From G965220075 sp965220075 (GTDB lineage Bacteria; Chloroflexota; UBA11872): 64,000 nt of DNA. Below, in pieces: positions 9,009 to 19,105 of the stretch. The position numbers were made by a program, and so were the translations under genes. The notes under the pieces were generated by a model that saw only the letters and a list, made by a program, of their open reading frames with translations, was not told where the DNA came from and did no database searches. The stretch lies in the NCBI GenBank assembly GCA_965220075.1, contig OZ244806.1:2604001-2668000 (forward strand), written 5' to 3'. Every line of letters begins with the position of its first letter. The stretch's first letter is position 1.

Positions 9009-9956
9009 ATGACTTGGCCGTATCGCCAGGCCCAGGTCCTCCGGGCACTCCGCGCCCATCGCTTCATGGATGCCGAGCAATTGCGCCAGGTGGTCTTCCG
9101 TAAGGTCAGCCGGCGCTCCTGCCAGCGCTGTCTCACCCTCCTGCATCGTCGGGGTCTGGTCGTTCGCGCCCAGCCCATCCGCGGCGGCTTCGGCGGCGGC
9201 AGCGATAGCTACGTCTACAGCCTTTCGCCCCAAGGCGCCACCGTCCTGGTCGCCATCGACGACGTCGATCCCGCCGAGATTCCCCAAATCCGCGATCCAG
9301 AGACATTCACGCCCCACCGCGCCCAGCACCAACTGGCCGTCAACCGCTGCTTCATCGCCCTCTGGCAGGCACTCGACACCACCGCCGGCCATCGCCTCGT
9401 CGGCTGGCAGTCCGATCCTCACCTGCAGCTGCGCTACCGGACCGGGACCCGCTGGCGCGTGCTGCATCCCGACGGCTTGGCGCAAGTTGGCAGTCCCGTC
9501 GGCGACCACTGGCTCTTCTTCGAGATCGACCGCGGCACCAACGAGCTGAGGCGCTATGCGGCCAAGGCGCGCCGCTACGGGCGCTACTGGCAGTCGGGGG
9601 CCTGGCGCGCGGAGTTGCCGCACTTCCCCGAAGTCCGCATCGTCACCAGCCGGCGATCCCGCCGGGCACGCCTGCTCGACGCGATGGAGGACGGCGTGCG
9701 CGATCTCACCGACCTCGACAGCGTCGCGGTCAGCCGCGCACTGCGCATCGCGGTCGCCTGGGAGCGGGACTTCCTCGACGATCCCCTGGGCCCGGTGTGG
9801 GAGCCTGCATTCAGCGAGCACGCCATCCGCGAGAACCTGTTGCGCGATCCCGAGATCGCGCAAGCCCTGGACGATGACGACTGGATGAGCGTCGAGCCCG
9901 CTCGAGCACCGGCCGCAGAGTATGTCGATCGGGACGACGTGCCGGGCCTTTCCTGA
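9009..9956 (+). CDS. Replication-relaxation family protein (mobile-element winged-helix protein)
   Basis: A 315-aa protein starts at ATG 9009 (MTWPYRQAQVLRALRAHRFMDAEQL). Residues 1-90 form a winged-helix DNA-binding domain with SRRSCQRCLTLLHRRGLVVR and then YVYSLSPQGATVL. This is followed by a nuclease-like alpha/beta domain with HQLAVNRCFIALW, LHPDGLAQV and WLFFEIDRGTNELRRY. This is the replication-relaxation (Replic_Relax) family found in integrative and conjugative elements of Actinobacteria and Chloroflexota, where it probably acts in DNA processing or copy control. The open frame extends upstream, but that part is low-complexity. It is followed after 650 bases by a VirB4-like gene on the same strand. 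Confidence 0.75.
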   Translation: MTWPYRQAQVLRALRAHRFMDAEQLRQVVFRKVSRRSCQRCLTLLHRRGLVVRAQPIRGGFGGGSDSYVYSLSPQGATVLVAIDDVDPAEIPQIRDPETFTPHRAQHQLAVNRCFIALWQALDTTAGHRLVGWQSDPHLQLRYRTGTRWRVLHPDGLAQVGSPVGDHWLFFEIDRGTNELRRYAAKARRYGRYWQSGAWRAELPHFPEVRIVTSRRSRRARLLDAMEDGVRDLTDLDSVAVSRALRIAVAWERDFLDDPLGPVWEPAFSEHAIRENLLRDPEIAQALDDDDWMSVEPARAPAAEYVDRDDVPGLS

Positions 9957-10603
9957 TGCGGGAGGCCCTGAGACGACATGCCGCATGGGTCGCACCGCGG
10001 ACGAAGCGCAGAGGCGCCACGGCCGGCCGTCGCGGCTCCCAGCCCGCTATTCGGCGGCAGATCCTGACGGTCGACAGTACCCACTCGACTCCGGGCAACC
10101 GGCGCGCCCAACATAGACGCCGATCGAGGCATGTCGGCGGTCCAGCCGGAGCCCACGCGGGGCGATCGGGCGCATCACCAGTGAGCGAGGCCGCTTGGAG
10201 CCGTTGTCGCTCGGGCCATCCCGCTCACAGCGCCCAAGTCGCGGCCCCGATCAGGGGCCACCGCCCCGACCACCCTGCGCCACCGGCCGAGGCACCGGTG
10301 CCAGCGTTTCCGGTCAGGTTACCACCAGGCGCTGGACATCGGCGTCAACCCTGCGGATGCTCGAAAGCGATCCCAGATCCACCCCGCTGCGACACGCCCG
10401 TGCGCGATTTAGCGCGGACACTCGCCCACCACCGTGCGGTCCAAGCCGAGCGCGACCGATCGTGACACAGCCGTGGGCGCGCGGGCGGATGGGCTGGTTG
10501 CCACCACGGCGCGCGACCGCCATTGCCCGGCAGGCCGAAGCAACGCGCGGCGCCCAATGATCGGCGTCGTGCCGCCCCATCCCGCAGCGGATCGCCCACG
10601 CGG
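9957..10603. other. 650-bp gap with no supported gene
   Basis: Several frames are open, but all give arginine/proline/alanine-rich translations without recognisable motifs or membrane segments. In conjugative elements a small PrgI-like membrane protein often sits just upstream of virB4, but none is visible here. This fits decay of the element. Confidence 0.4.
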
Positions 10604-13030
10604 GTGACGCGCGACCCGGACGATCTCGGGCACCCACTCGCGGACGCACTCGGCGTAGCGGGAATCGTCCCAACGACCATCCGCCGGGCCGACGGCGCCC
10701 TCGTCGGCGCCCTCGAGGTCCAATTCCGCCAGCTCAACCTGCGCGACGAGCCACGGGTCAACCAGGCCGTGATCGGGCTGGCCGAGCTGCTGGCCGGCCT
10801 CCCCGGCCCCGTCCAAATCCTCGTGCGCAACCGGGCCTTCGATCCGACACGGCATCTAGGCAACCTGGCCCGCCACTGGTCGGCCGGCTGGGCCGACGCC
10901 CGCGCCCAGCGCTCCGGCCACCTGGACATCGACCGCCACACGCCTACGGCGGACGGGCAGCGGCCGGCCACCTATGCTGGCGCCGTGGCGGCCGCCACTA
11001 CCACAGCCCGGCTGCGGCAGATCTGCTGTTCCGTGCTCCTGGTGCAGCCGCCGTTGCGCCGGCCGTGGTGGACCCGGAGACCGCGGCCCGCCGACCGTCG
11101 GGCGCAGGTCCGCATGTTGGACGGCTCGCTACAGGGGCTCGGCGCCCAGCTGGCGCGGTCCGGCTGGACCAGCCGGCGCCTGCGGGACGTCGAGCTGCAT
11201 CACCTCATCGAGGGGGCGTTTGGACCGAGGCCTGCGCCGCGGTCGGCGGTGCGCCCCGCCGTCACGGCGGCCCCAGGCAGTGCCGCCGGACACCATCGCA
11301 TCGCGGTCGCGCCGGTGCGGGCTGCCGGGTTTGACGTGGCCGACCCCTTCCCCGAGTGGATCGCGTGTCACCACGATCACCTGGTCATCCAGGGACCGGG
11401 ATCCACGGCCCGCTGGCTGCGCATCCTCGCTCTGCGGGGCTATCCGCCGGAGGTGGAGGCCGGCTGGCTGCATTGGGTCACCACGCTTCCCTACGACCTG
11501 GATCTCGCACTGTTCGTCGCGCCCGTCGCTGACCCCGCGCCGCAGCGCACCCACACCGTTTCCCGGAGGCCGGACGATCCCGACGCCGATCCTGCCGTGG
11601 CGCAGGCGCTCGAGCGCACCGTTCGCACGGCGCTGCTGCTCGGCGTTGGCGCCGACACGGCCGAGACCCTGCAGCGCGCCACACAGCACGTGACCGCCGA
11701 ACTAGGCAAGCGCGGCCTGCAGGTCAGCCGCGCCCTGGCTCGCCAGCTCGACGGGCTGCGGAGCCTGCTGCCGCTGGCCGACAACCGGCTCGCCGCGTGG
11801 CGCCGGATCCCCGCCGGCCCGGTGGCGGCGGCCCTGCCACTGCACGCCCCGGGCCGGTCCGACCCCGGCGGCATCTTCCTGGGCGCAACCCTGGCTCCCA
11901 ACCGGGGGCGGGCGCCGGTCATCCTCAATCCCGTTCAGGCCCCAAACCAGCATCGCCATATCGCGGTCCTGGGCCGGCACGGGACGGACGTGACCGGCAG
12001 CATCATGCCCCTTGCCCTGGGGCTCTGGCTGCAGGGGGCCAGCCTCGCCATCCTGGACCCCGAGGGCAACTTCGGTCCGCTGGCGCGGGTCTGCGGCGGT
12101 CGCGTCGTGCAGCCGGTGATGGCCGGTCAGGCGATCAATGTCTGGGACCTGGCGGGCGTTACCGATACACGCGGGTTTGCGCGAGCCGTCCGGGGACTGC
12201 AGGACTTCTGGCGGTTGGCCCTGCCGGGACTGAGCGTCCTGCAGGCCGGTATCGTCGATGCCGCCATCGAGCCGAACTATCGGCGGCGGCAGATCGAGCC
12301 GGCGGACCCCGCCACCTTCGGTCGACGCCCGCCCACCACCGCCGATTTCGTGCGAGAGATCACGGCCGGCTACGCGCAGCACCCTACCCACGGCGGCGCC
12401 GCGCGCGAACTGGTCGAGCGTCTGCGGCGGCTGATCCACGGTCCCCTGGCCGAGGTGTTCGATCGGCTCACCACCGTCGCCCTGGACCGCCACTGCACGG
12501 TGTTCGACCTGCGCGATCCACGCGCCGCGCAGCCCGACATCCCACGGCTGGTCACCCAGGTCGTCCTGCAGCAACTGGCCAACCGGGCCCCGCGCCCGCG
12601 CCGTGGACGCGTTGTCGTGATCGACGAGGTCTGGCCGCTGCTGCAGGCCCCACAGGGCACCGCCGTGCTGCGCGAACTCGCCACCTCGGCCCACACCACT
12701 TCGACGACCTTGCTACTGGGGTCCAGCCACGTCGGCGACGTCGTCGAGCATTCCGGAGTCGAGGCAATCCTCGCGGCCTGCGACACGATCCTGCTGCTCC
12801 CCCAGCATGTGCGGGACGCGTGGCTTGTCCGCATGGCCTGCGACCTGCGGTACCCCCACCCGGAAACCCTGGAGCTCCTGCAGCGCGGACAGGGGCTGGC
12901 CGTCGTTGCTGACGGTGCCCGGGTGGCGCTGGACCTGGCGGGTCACGGCCTAGACTCGTGCCTCTTCCCGGGCCCGACAAGGCCTGGGGCAGGCGACGTG
13001 CCCCCACGCGAGCCCGGGGGCATGGGGTGA
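10604..13030 (+). CDS. VirB4/TraC-like conjugation ATPase with degenerate Walker A
   Basis: About 808 aa from a GTG at 10604; the exact start is uncertain because the frame is open further up. The C-terminal half matches the VirB4/TraC ATPase module: HIAVLGRHGTDVTGSIM at the Walker A position, then ASLAILDPEGNFGPLA and INVWDLAG. A Walker B RGRVVVIDEVWPLL, followed by a helix, completes the fold. VirB4 powers assembly of type IV secretion channels. The P-loop is broken: the expected G-x-G-K-S/T reads GTDVTG with no lysine, so nucleotide binding is doubtful. No other tra/virB genes are in view, so this is probably a stranded, decaying gene; alternatively it is an ATPase-dead homologue. The G-rich C-terminal end is not conserved. 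Confidence 0.75.
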   Translation: MTRDPDDLGHPLADALGVAGIVPTTIRRADGALVGALEVQFRQLNLRDEPRVNQAVIGLAELLAGLPGPVQILVRNRAFDPTRHLGNLARHWSAGWADARAQRSGHLDIDRHTPTADGQRPATYAGAVAAATTTARLRQICCSVLLVQPPLRRPWWTRRPRPADRRAQVRMLDGSLQGLGAQLARSGWTSRRLRDVELHHLIEGAFGPRPAPRSAVRPAVTAAPGSAAGHHRIAVAPVRAAGFDVADPFPEWIACHHDHLVIQGPGSTARWLRILALRGYPPEVEAGWLHWVTTLPYDLDLALFVAPVADPAPQRTHTVSRRPDDPDADPAVAQALERTVRTALLLGVGADTAETLQRATQHVTAELGKRGLQVSRALARQLDGLRSLLPLADNRLAAWRRIPAGPVAAALPLHAPGRSDPGGIFLGATLAPNRGRAPVILNPVQAPNQHRHIAVLGRHGTDVTGSIMPLALGLWLQGASLAILDPEGNFGPLARVCGGRVVQPVMAGQAINVWDLAGVTDTRGFARAVRGLQDFWRLALPGLSVLQAGIVDAAIEPNYRRRQIEPADPATFGRRPPTTADFVREITAGYAQHPTHGGAARELVERLRRLIHGPLAEVFDRLTTVALDRHCTVFDLRDPRAAQPDIPRLVTQVVLQQLANRAPRPRRGRVVVIDEVWPLLQAPQGTAVLRELATSAHTTSTTLLLGSSHVGDVVEHSGVEAILAACDTILLLPQHVRDAWLVRMACDLRYPHPETLELLQRGQGLAVVADGARVALDLAGHGLDSCLFPGPTRPGAGDVPPREPGGMG

Positions 13031-13120
13031 TGCGGCACCCGAAGGTCGGGAACCATCGGCGGTCGATCGGCTCGACGACCGCAGGATCGGATGTGAATTC
13101 GGAGAGTACGTCACATATTA

Positions 13121-13137
13121 GTTACACTAGATGTAAC
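13121..13137. promoter_or_regulatory. Inverted repeat before abiEi, probable autoregulatory operator
   Basis: GTTACA-ctaga-TGTAAC is a perfect 6-bp inverted repeat with a 5-base spacer, sitting three bases before the abiEi ATG in an AT-rich island inside GC-rich DNA. AbiEi-type antitoxins are known to repress their own operon by binding inverted repeats at the promoter. Binding here would block both transcription start and ribosome access. Confidence 0.5.
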
Positions 13138-13139
13138 AA

Positions 13140-13760
13140 ATGAATGACCAATCGATCCCTTCCAAGCCAGACCGCGCGGCCCTCTTCGCGACCGCATCGG
13201 AGCAGCACGGCTTCTTCACTGCCCCGCAGGCCGCCCGGGCGGGCTTCAGCCGCCGCATGCTCGCGCACTATGCGCGCTCGGGCGAGTTCATCCGCGAGCG
13301 CCGGGGCGTCTACCGCTTCCGCGACTACCCGTCGTCCCCGCGGGCACACATCCAGGCAGCTTGCCTGGCCGCAGGCCCGGCAGATGCTGTGGTCTCCCAT
13401 GAGAGCGCCCTCGAACTCCTCGACCTCTCCGACGTGGTGCCGCACACAGTGCACGTCATGGTGCCTCGACACCGCCGTAGCCGACGGGCTCCACTGGGGA
13501 CGACCATCCATACCGCCCGGCATCCGCCGGCACCCGCCGAGGTGGTCGAGCGCGATGGCTTCCGCGTGACCGCGCCTACGCGATCGATTGCCGACGCCGC
13601 GGCGTGGGGCACGGCACCCGACCAGATCGTCGCGGCCATCGTCGATGTGCTGGAACGCGGGATGGCCACCGTCGACGACTTGCGAACGGTCGCGCGCCGT
13701 CGCGGGCGCCGCGTCGTCGACCTGGTCGAACTGGGCATTGCGGAGGTCGAGGCGCGGTGA
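13140..13760 (+). CDS. abiEi: AbiEi-type antitoxin / transcriptional regulator
   Basis: A 206-aa protein has an N-terminal winged-helix domain (about residues 15-65: TASEQHGFFTAPQAARAGFS, then GEFIRERRGVYRF). A C-terminal AbiEi antitoxin domain follows, with VVSHESALELLDLSDVVP and the VHVMVPRHRRSRRAPLG strand. It is the antitoxin of a type IV toxin-antitoxin pair used in abortive phage infection; it also represses its operon. It overlaps the toxin gene by four bases (GTGA), which couples their translation. The pair lies next to the decayed conjugative-element genes and may have been its stability or anti-phage cargo. Confidence 0.85.
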   Translation: MNDQSIPSKPDRAALFATASEQHGFFTAPQAARAGFSRRMLAHYARSGEFIRERRGVYRFRDYPSSPRAHIQAACLAAGPADAVVSHESALELLDLSDVVPHTVHVMVPRHRRSRRAPLGTTIHTARHPPAPAEVVERDGFRVTAPTRSIADAAAWGTAPDQIVAAIVDVLERGMATVDDLRTVARRRGRRVVDLVELGIAEVEAR

Positions 13761-14656
13761 GGTATTCCACGGCGGCCGCATTCCGCGACGCGCTCGAGCA
13801 CCGGCTCAACCTGCGGGCGACCGAGCGTCAGCTCGCCGTCAACGTGCTGCGCAAGCAGGTGGCGATCGATCGCTTCCTCGCCCGTTTGACCGTCGCTGCT
13901 CCGGGCCGATGGGTGGTCAAGGGGGCTTATGCGCTTGATCTTCGACTCGGCTCCCGCGGTCGCGCGACACGCGATGTTGACCTCGAGCGCAGCGACGATG
14001 CGGCGGCGGCCCTGCGCGACATGCGCGACGCGAGTTCGGCGGACATGGGCGACTACTTCCGATTTGGCGTCGAGCGCTCGCGGCAGCGCGTTCCGCGAGA
14101 TCACAACCGTGGCAGTCGATTTCACGTGGCCGCCGACCTTGCCGGCCGGCGCTTCGACAACTTCACGGTTGACGTGGCGTTCGGCGAACTCCTGGTGGAC
14201 GTCCCCGACCTGATCGACGGTCCCGATCTGCTGGCCTTTGCCGGCATCCTACGGACGCGAGTTCCCGCCATCCCGCTCGAACTCCAGATCGCTGAGAAGG
14301 TGCACGCCTACACGCGCGTCTACGGAAGTGGGCGTCGCAACACGCGCGTCAAGGACCTCGTCGACCTGGCGCATATCGCTCGGATGTCCGAGATGGATGG
14401 CGCGAAACTCTGTGCCGCCCTGCGCCGGACATTCGCGACGCGCCGTGCCCACGAGCAGCCCAACGCGCTCCCTCCGCCGCCGGCCGAATGGGCGGTGCCG
14501 TACCGGGTGCTGGCGGGGACGCTCGGTCTTCCGGCGGAGCTTGCCGAGGCATACCGCATCGCTGCCGCTCTGGTGGGCCCTGCACTCCAGGGCCAGGCCA
14601 TAGGCATGTGGAATCCAGTCACGCAACGCTGGCCCGCGCCACGAGAACGCGCCTAG
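13757..14656 (+). CDS. abiEii: AbiEii-type nucleotidyltransferase toxin
   Basis: A 299-aa protein starts at GTG 13757, overlapping the abiEi stop. It belongs to the nucleotidyltransferase AbiEii/AbiGii toxin family: WVVKGAYALDLRLGSRGRATRDVDLE (residues about 53-78) contains the Gly-Ser and Asp-x-Asp metal-binding motif of the polymerase-beta-like fold. A later IPLELQIAEKVHAYTR and RVKDLVDLAHIA match the conserved lysine and Asp of the family. Such toxins modify tRNA or other targets with nucleotides and arrest growth unless AbiEi counters them. The motifs look complete, so the pair is probably functional. Confidence 0.88.
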   Translation: MRYSTAAAFRDALEHRLNLRATERQLAVNVLRKQVAIDRFLARLTVAAPGRWVVKGAYALDLRLGSRGRATRDVDLERSDDAAAALRDMRDASSADMGDYFRFGVERSRQRVPRDHNRGSRFHVAADLAGRRFDNFTVDVAFGELLVDVPDLIDGPDLLAFAGILRTRVPAIPLELQIAEKVHAYTRVYGSGRRNTRVKDLVDLAHIARMSEMDGAKLCAALRRTFATRRAHEQPNALPPPPAEWAVPYRVLAGTLGLPAELAEAYRIAAALVGPALQGQAIGMWNPVTQRWPAPRERA

Positions 14657-14770
14657 CCCACTTGCAGGCTGCACTGAGGCCAGCCAGATCTCGATCTCAC
14701 ACCGACGGGGCCCTCCGATTGGAGTGCGCGGTGCTTCGCCTGCTCAATGCAGGGAGCCCCAGCCGTTTAG

Positions 14771-14789
14771 CACAGAAGTCATTTCTGTG
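14771..14789. terminator. Hairpin downstream of abiEii
   Basis: CACAGAA-gtcat-TTCTGTG forms a 7-bp perfect stem about 115 bases after the abiEii stop. There is no T-run after it, so intrinsic termination is possible but weak. Confidence 0.3.
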
Positions 14790-14911
14790 AGTGCCCACAG
14801 CCCGGCGACCGGGCAGATCTAGCTGGGTCGCTCGCAGGCAAACCCGTAAGCTGGCCAGACCGCCGTTATCCTGACCGTTGTGGTCCCAATCACGGACGGG
14901 TTTTCCCGGCG

Positions 14912-15298
14912 GTGAGCCTCCTCAGAGCACCGATGATCCTGCTGAGTTGCATCGGCTTCTCTGGAATCGGACTGGCGATGGGCGGCACCGGGCCCTTGCT
15001 GCGGCAGTGCCGTGTTCCATGCCTGATCCATGGCGTCGCGTTTCTCATGGCGGGCGCGGCCTTTCCCATCGCGGTCTTGCCGGCCAAAATCCTCTGGCTG
15101 AGCTATGCCCTACCCCACACCTACGCCCTGGACGGCATGCGCCACACGCTGCTTGGGAGGTCGACGCTGGTCCCCGTGTGGGCCGAGCTAATAATTCTTT
15201 CGCTGACCGCGGTCGTCGCCGGCATCAGCGGCATCGCCGTCTTCAACCGACTCGACCGCTACGCCGCCCGCCGCGGGTTGATTGGGCTGTACACCTGA
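14912..15298 (+). pseudogene. ABC-2 type transporter permease, C-terminal fragment
   Basis: The 128-codon frame carries the last third of an ABC-2 permease. It has three hydrophobic segments, the family's conserved stretch around LPAKILWLSYALPHTYALDGMR, and a final membrane helix ending in a basic tail. Full-length members have about 250-280 residues and six helices, so the N-terminal half is missing. No ATPase partner is adjacent. The stop codon touches the left terminal repeat of the IS110-type element at 15299. It is a relic of an export system, perhaps truncated by rearrangement upstream. Confidence 0.6.
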
Positions 15299-16717
15299 TA
15301 TGGAGTGACCGGCTGTCAAGTGGCACCATTCGCACCGGGGGCGACCTCGGCAATCGTGCTCCAGGGCGGGAGGAGATGGACGAGCGAGAGCACTGCGGCG
15401 ACGACGTGTCACTCTGATATCCGCGGGTTGCCAAAGGCCTAGCCGCATGACCGTGCTTCGTCGGGAGGGTTCGCCGTCTAGCAGCGCGGGTTGAGGGCGC
15501 GGGGCGCCGCTGCCGCATAGGTGTAGCGCGCATCCTCCTGAGCTCGCCCTCGCTCATCCATCCTCTCCTGCTCGGGAGCGGCGCATCGCCGCCTCCGGCC
15601 GCTGCCACGAGATCCGCGCGCCGCGTCAGACCGCCGCGCGCTGTGCGGCGCCGTGGCACAGCACCGCCCAGCGGTGGCCAGCCAGTTCGCGGGCCACTGC
15701 GACATTAGCCACCACCGTGGGCTTGCCGTTGGCGGCCAACCGCCGGGAGCGGCGCTGGAGTCGCGCTTGGGCGCGGTCGGCGCGCGCCACCGCCCAGCCG
15801 GGCTGGCGCGCGCGCCGCTGGCGGAGCGCCGCGCCGACGCGCCGACGCGCGGCGGGTGGCGGTAGTGCCAGGCGCGCGCGACGAGCAGGCGCCGGATATG
15901 GATGTTGCCGGTCTTCGTAATCGGCCCCCGCCGTTGGCGTGCCCCGCGCTGGACTCGCTCGGCGTGAGCCCGCAGTAGGCCATGAACTGCGGCGCGCGGC
16001 CGAAGCGCGTCACGTCGCCGAGCTCGGCCAGCACCGTCAGCGCCGTCACGGTGTCCACCCCACGGAAGCAGCGCAACAGCCCCACCGCCTCGCAGTAGGC
16101 GGCGCTGGCGGCCTGCTGCGCGAGTTCCGCCTCCAGCGTGCGCAGCCGCTCCTCCGCGGCCGCCAGCGCGCGCACGTAGTCGTCGAAGGTGGCCTGCGCC
16201 GCGGGGTGCTCAAACCGCAGCGTCAGCAGCCAGCGGTGGTGGCGCTGCGTCCAGTTCCGGCCGTCGTAGGCGATGCCGCGCCGTAGCAGCAGCTTCGCCA
16301 GGCGGTGTCGTGCCCGCGTGCGGTCGGCCACCGCGTCCGCACGCGCCCGGCATAGGTCGCGCACCGCCTCTTGGTCGGGCGTCGGCGGATGCACCACGGT
16401 GCGGAGCTCCGCCCGCAGCAACTCGGCCAGCTGCCGCGCGGCGCGGCGATCGGTCTTCACGCGGTCGCCGGGGCGACGCGGAATCAGCGCCGGCGCAATC
16501 ACCTGGCACCGGAGCCCTTCGGCCTGCAACTGCCGCTGCAGCGCGAAGCCGCACGGCCCGGCACCCGGCCGCAGCACCGCGACCCGGCTCGAGGCGGCGT
16601 GGGCGTCCATCCCAACGTATGTGGTATCCATCATTCTGACCGGCTCCTTTCACATGCGGCTCTGCAATATCGCATCGCAACCCGCGAGTTTGTGAACCAA
16701 GAGCCGGTCACTCCATA
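15299..16717 (-). mobile_element. IS110 family element, IS1111-like, with 16-bp inverted repeats
   Basis: The ends carry the same 16-bp sequence in inverted orientation: TATGGAGTGACCGGCT at 15299-15314 and its exact complement at 16702-16717. Between them lies one DEDD-type transposase on the minus strand. IS110 proper lacks such repeats, while the IS1111 subgroup has subterminal ones. The noncoding space is asymmetric: about 85 bases before the transposase start and about 310 bases after its stop. In IS1111-group elements the bridge RNA that specifies target and donor is encoded in the 3' noncoding end, so 15315-15625 is the expected location. The transposase is frameshifted, so the copy is probably dead. 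Confidence 0.8.
15626..16634 (-). pseudogene. IS110-family (IS1111-like) transposase, frameshifted
   Basis: Starts at ATG 16634 (MMDTTYVGMDAHAASSRVAV) with the RuvC-like DEDD domain: first Asp in VGMDAH, then DRVKTDRRAARQLAELL. The C-terminal transposase_20 domain begins well (LRCFRGVDTVTALTVLAELG, FMAYCGLTPSE), then the frame is lost around 15925-15945. Reading one base over restores the family sequence (GPITKTGNIHIRRLLVARAW, YRHPPRVG), which runs to a stop at 15626. The reading frame as it stands ends at 15705 in arginine-rich nonsense. A programmed shift is unlikely; mutation or assembly error are the choices. Confidence 0.75.
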
Positions 16718-19105
16718 CGGTCTAGCCCCGCACCCATTGCTTAGGGATGATGGGTATGGAAACGGCCTCGATGATCGGTATGCGTGACACGGTGACGGCA
16801 TGACGTCAGACGAGTTCATCGCCAAGTGGCGCGCCGTCGAGCTCAAGGAGAGCTCGGCGGCGCAGGAGCACTTCATCGACCTGTGCCGGCTGCTCGGCGA
16901 GCCTACGCCGGCCGAAGACGACCCCACCGGCGAGCGTTATTGCTTCGAGCGCGGCGCGCGCAAGGACACGGGCGGCCGCGGTTGGGCCGACGTGTGGAAG
17001 CGCCACCACTTCGCCTGGGAGTACAAGGGCAAGCACGCCGACCTGGACGCGGCATTCGCTCAGTTGCGGCAATACGTGCTGGCGCTGGAGAACCCGCCCC
17101 TGCTGATCGTCTCCGACATGACGCGGTTTCGCATCCGCACCAACTGGACCAACAGCGTCAGCGAGACCCACGAGTTCACGATCTACGACTTGGTGGACGC
17201 GGCGCCCCGCAACAAGCTCAAATGGGCGCTCTCGGACCCCGAGCGGCTGCGGCCCGGCGAGACCCGCCAGGAGCTCACCGAGCGTGCGGCGGCCGCCTTT
17301 GCCGACCTGGCCCATGGCTTGCGCGAGCGCGGCCACGACCCACAGGCCGTCGCCCACTTCGTCAACCGGCTCGTCTTCTGCATGTTCGCCGAGGACATGG
17401 GCCTGCTGCCCGACCGGCTGTTCCGCCGGATGCTGGAACAGGCCCGCCGCCGGCCGTCAACTTTCGCCGACCTGGCCGGCCGCCTGTTCGGCACGATGGC
17501 CGCCGGCGGCCTGGTCGGCTTCGAGGAAGTTGCCTGGTTCAACGGCGGGCTGTTCGACGACGACACCGCCCTGCCGCTGGACCCGGAGGGCATCAGCATC
17601 GTACGCAAAGCTGCGGCGCTGGACTGGTCGGAGATCGACCCGTCCATTCTGGGCGTCCTGTTTGAGCGCGGGCTCGACCCCGACAAGCGCTCGCAGCTGG
17701 GTGCGCATTACACCGACCGCGACAAGATCATGCGCATCGTCGAGCCGGTGGTCACCCGCCCCTGGCTGGCCGAATGGCGCACCTCCAAGGACCTGATCCG
17801 CGCCGAGCTGGATCGCGCGGTGACGGTCCCGCGGTTCGATACGCCGGCCCTAGGTCTGGAGAGGACCCGCCGGCGGGACCGCGCCGAGCGGCTGCTGCAT
17901 GACTTCCTGGAGCGGCTGCGTGCCTTCACCGTGCTCGACCCCGCCTGCGGCTCGGGCAACTTCCTTTACCTCGCCCTGCAGGCCCTCAAGGACCTGGAGC
18001 GCCGGGTGCAGCTGGAGGCGGAGGAGCTGGGTCTGAGCCGGCGATTCCCCGCGATCGGCCCGGCCAACGTCAAGGGCATCGAAATCAACCCCTTTGCCGC
18101 CGAGCTGGCCCGCGTCTCGGTCTGGATTGGCGAGATTCAGTGGATGCGGCGCAACGGCTTCTCGGAAGTGCGCGACCCAATTCTGCGGCCGCTGGACACC
18201 ATCGAGTGCCGCGACGCGGTGTTGACGCCGGACGGCGGCGAACCGGACTGGCCGGCGGCCGATGTGGTGATCGGCAATCCGCCGTTCTTGGGCGGCAAGC
18301 TGCAGATCACACACCTGGGCGAGGACTATGTGTCGCGGATGTTCGCCACCTATGCCGGCCGTGTGCCGGCTGAAGCCGACCTGGTCTGCTACTGGTTTGA
18401 GAAGGCGGGCCGACAGATCGCCTCCGGCAAGGCGGCGCGGGCCGGGCTCGTCGCGACGAATTCCATTCGGGGCGGCGCAAACCGGCGGGCGCTGCAAGCG
18501 GCGACCGACACGCGGCCGATCTTCGAGGCGTGGAGCGACGAGCCGTGGGTGATCGACGGGGCGGCCGTGCGGGTGTCGTTGGTGTGCTTCTCGCGCGCCG
18601 ACGACGGGTCCGTGTCCAGTGCTCGGCTTGACGGCCAGCCCGTCGACGAGGTCTACACCGACCTAACCGCAGGACGCAGCGGCGCCGGCGTCGACCTCAC
18701 CGGGGCCCAGCGGCTACCGGCCAACGGCGGCGTCGCGTTCATGGGCGACACCAAGGGCGGCCCGTTCGACGTTGCGGGCGATAAGGGGCGCGAGTGGCTG
18801 CGGCTGCCCGCCAACCCGAACGGAAGGCCAAACTCAGACGTGCTCAAGCCCTGGGTCAACGGCATGGACCTCACCCGGCGACCGTCGGGCAAATGGATCG
18901 TCGATTTCGGCACGGAAATGAGCGAAGCCGACGCCGTGCTGTATGAGGAGCCGTTCCGCTGGGTGAAGGACCGTGTCTATCCAATGCGCCAGCGGAACCG
19001 CCGCGAAGCCTACCGCCGCTATTGGAGACCTTTGCATAACCGGTCGACACCCCACTCGCAAGCCTCGGATCACCCTCACCCTCACCCTAGCCCTCTCCCT
19101 TCAAG

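Noticed and set aside
15705..16634. Intact IS110 transposase of 309 aa
   Set aside because: The reading frame is open, but its last 70 residues are Arg/Ala-rich nonsense; the conserved C-terminus is in the adjacent frame.
19070..19100. ACCCTC tandem repeats as a microsatellite or array
   Set aside because: They are part of the palindromic repeat core, also present at 22868, and not a separate array.
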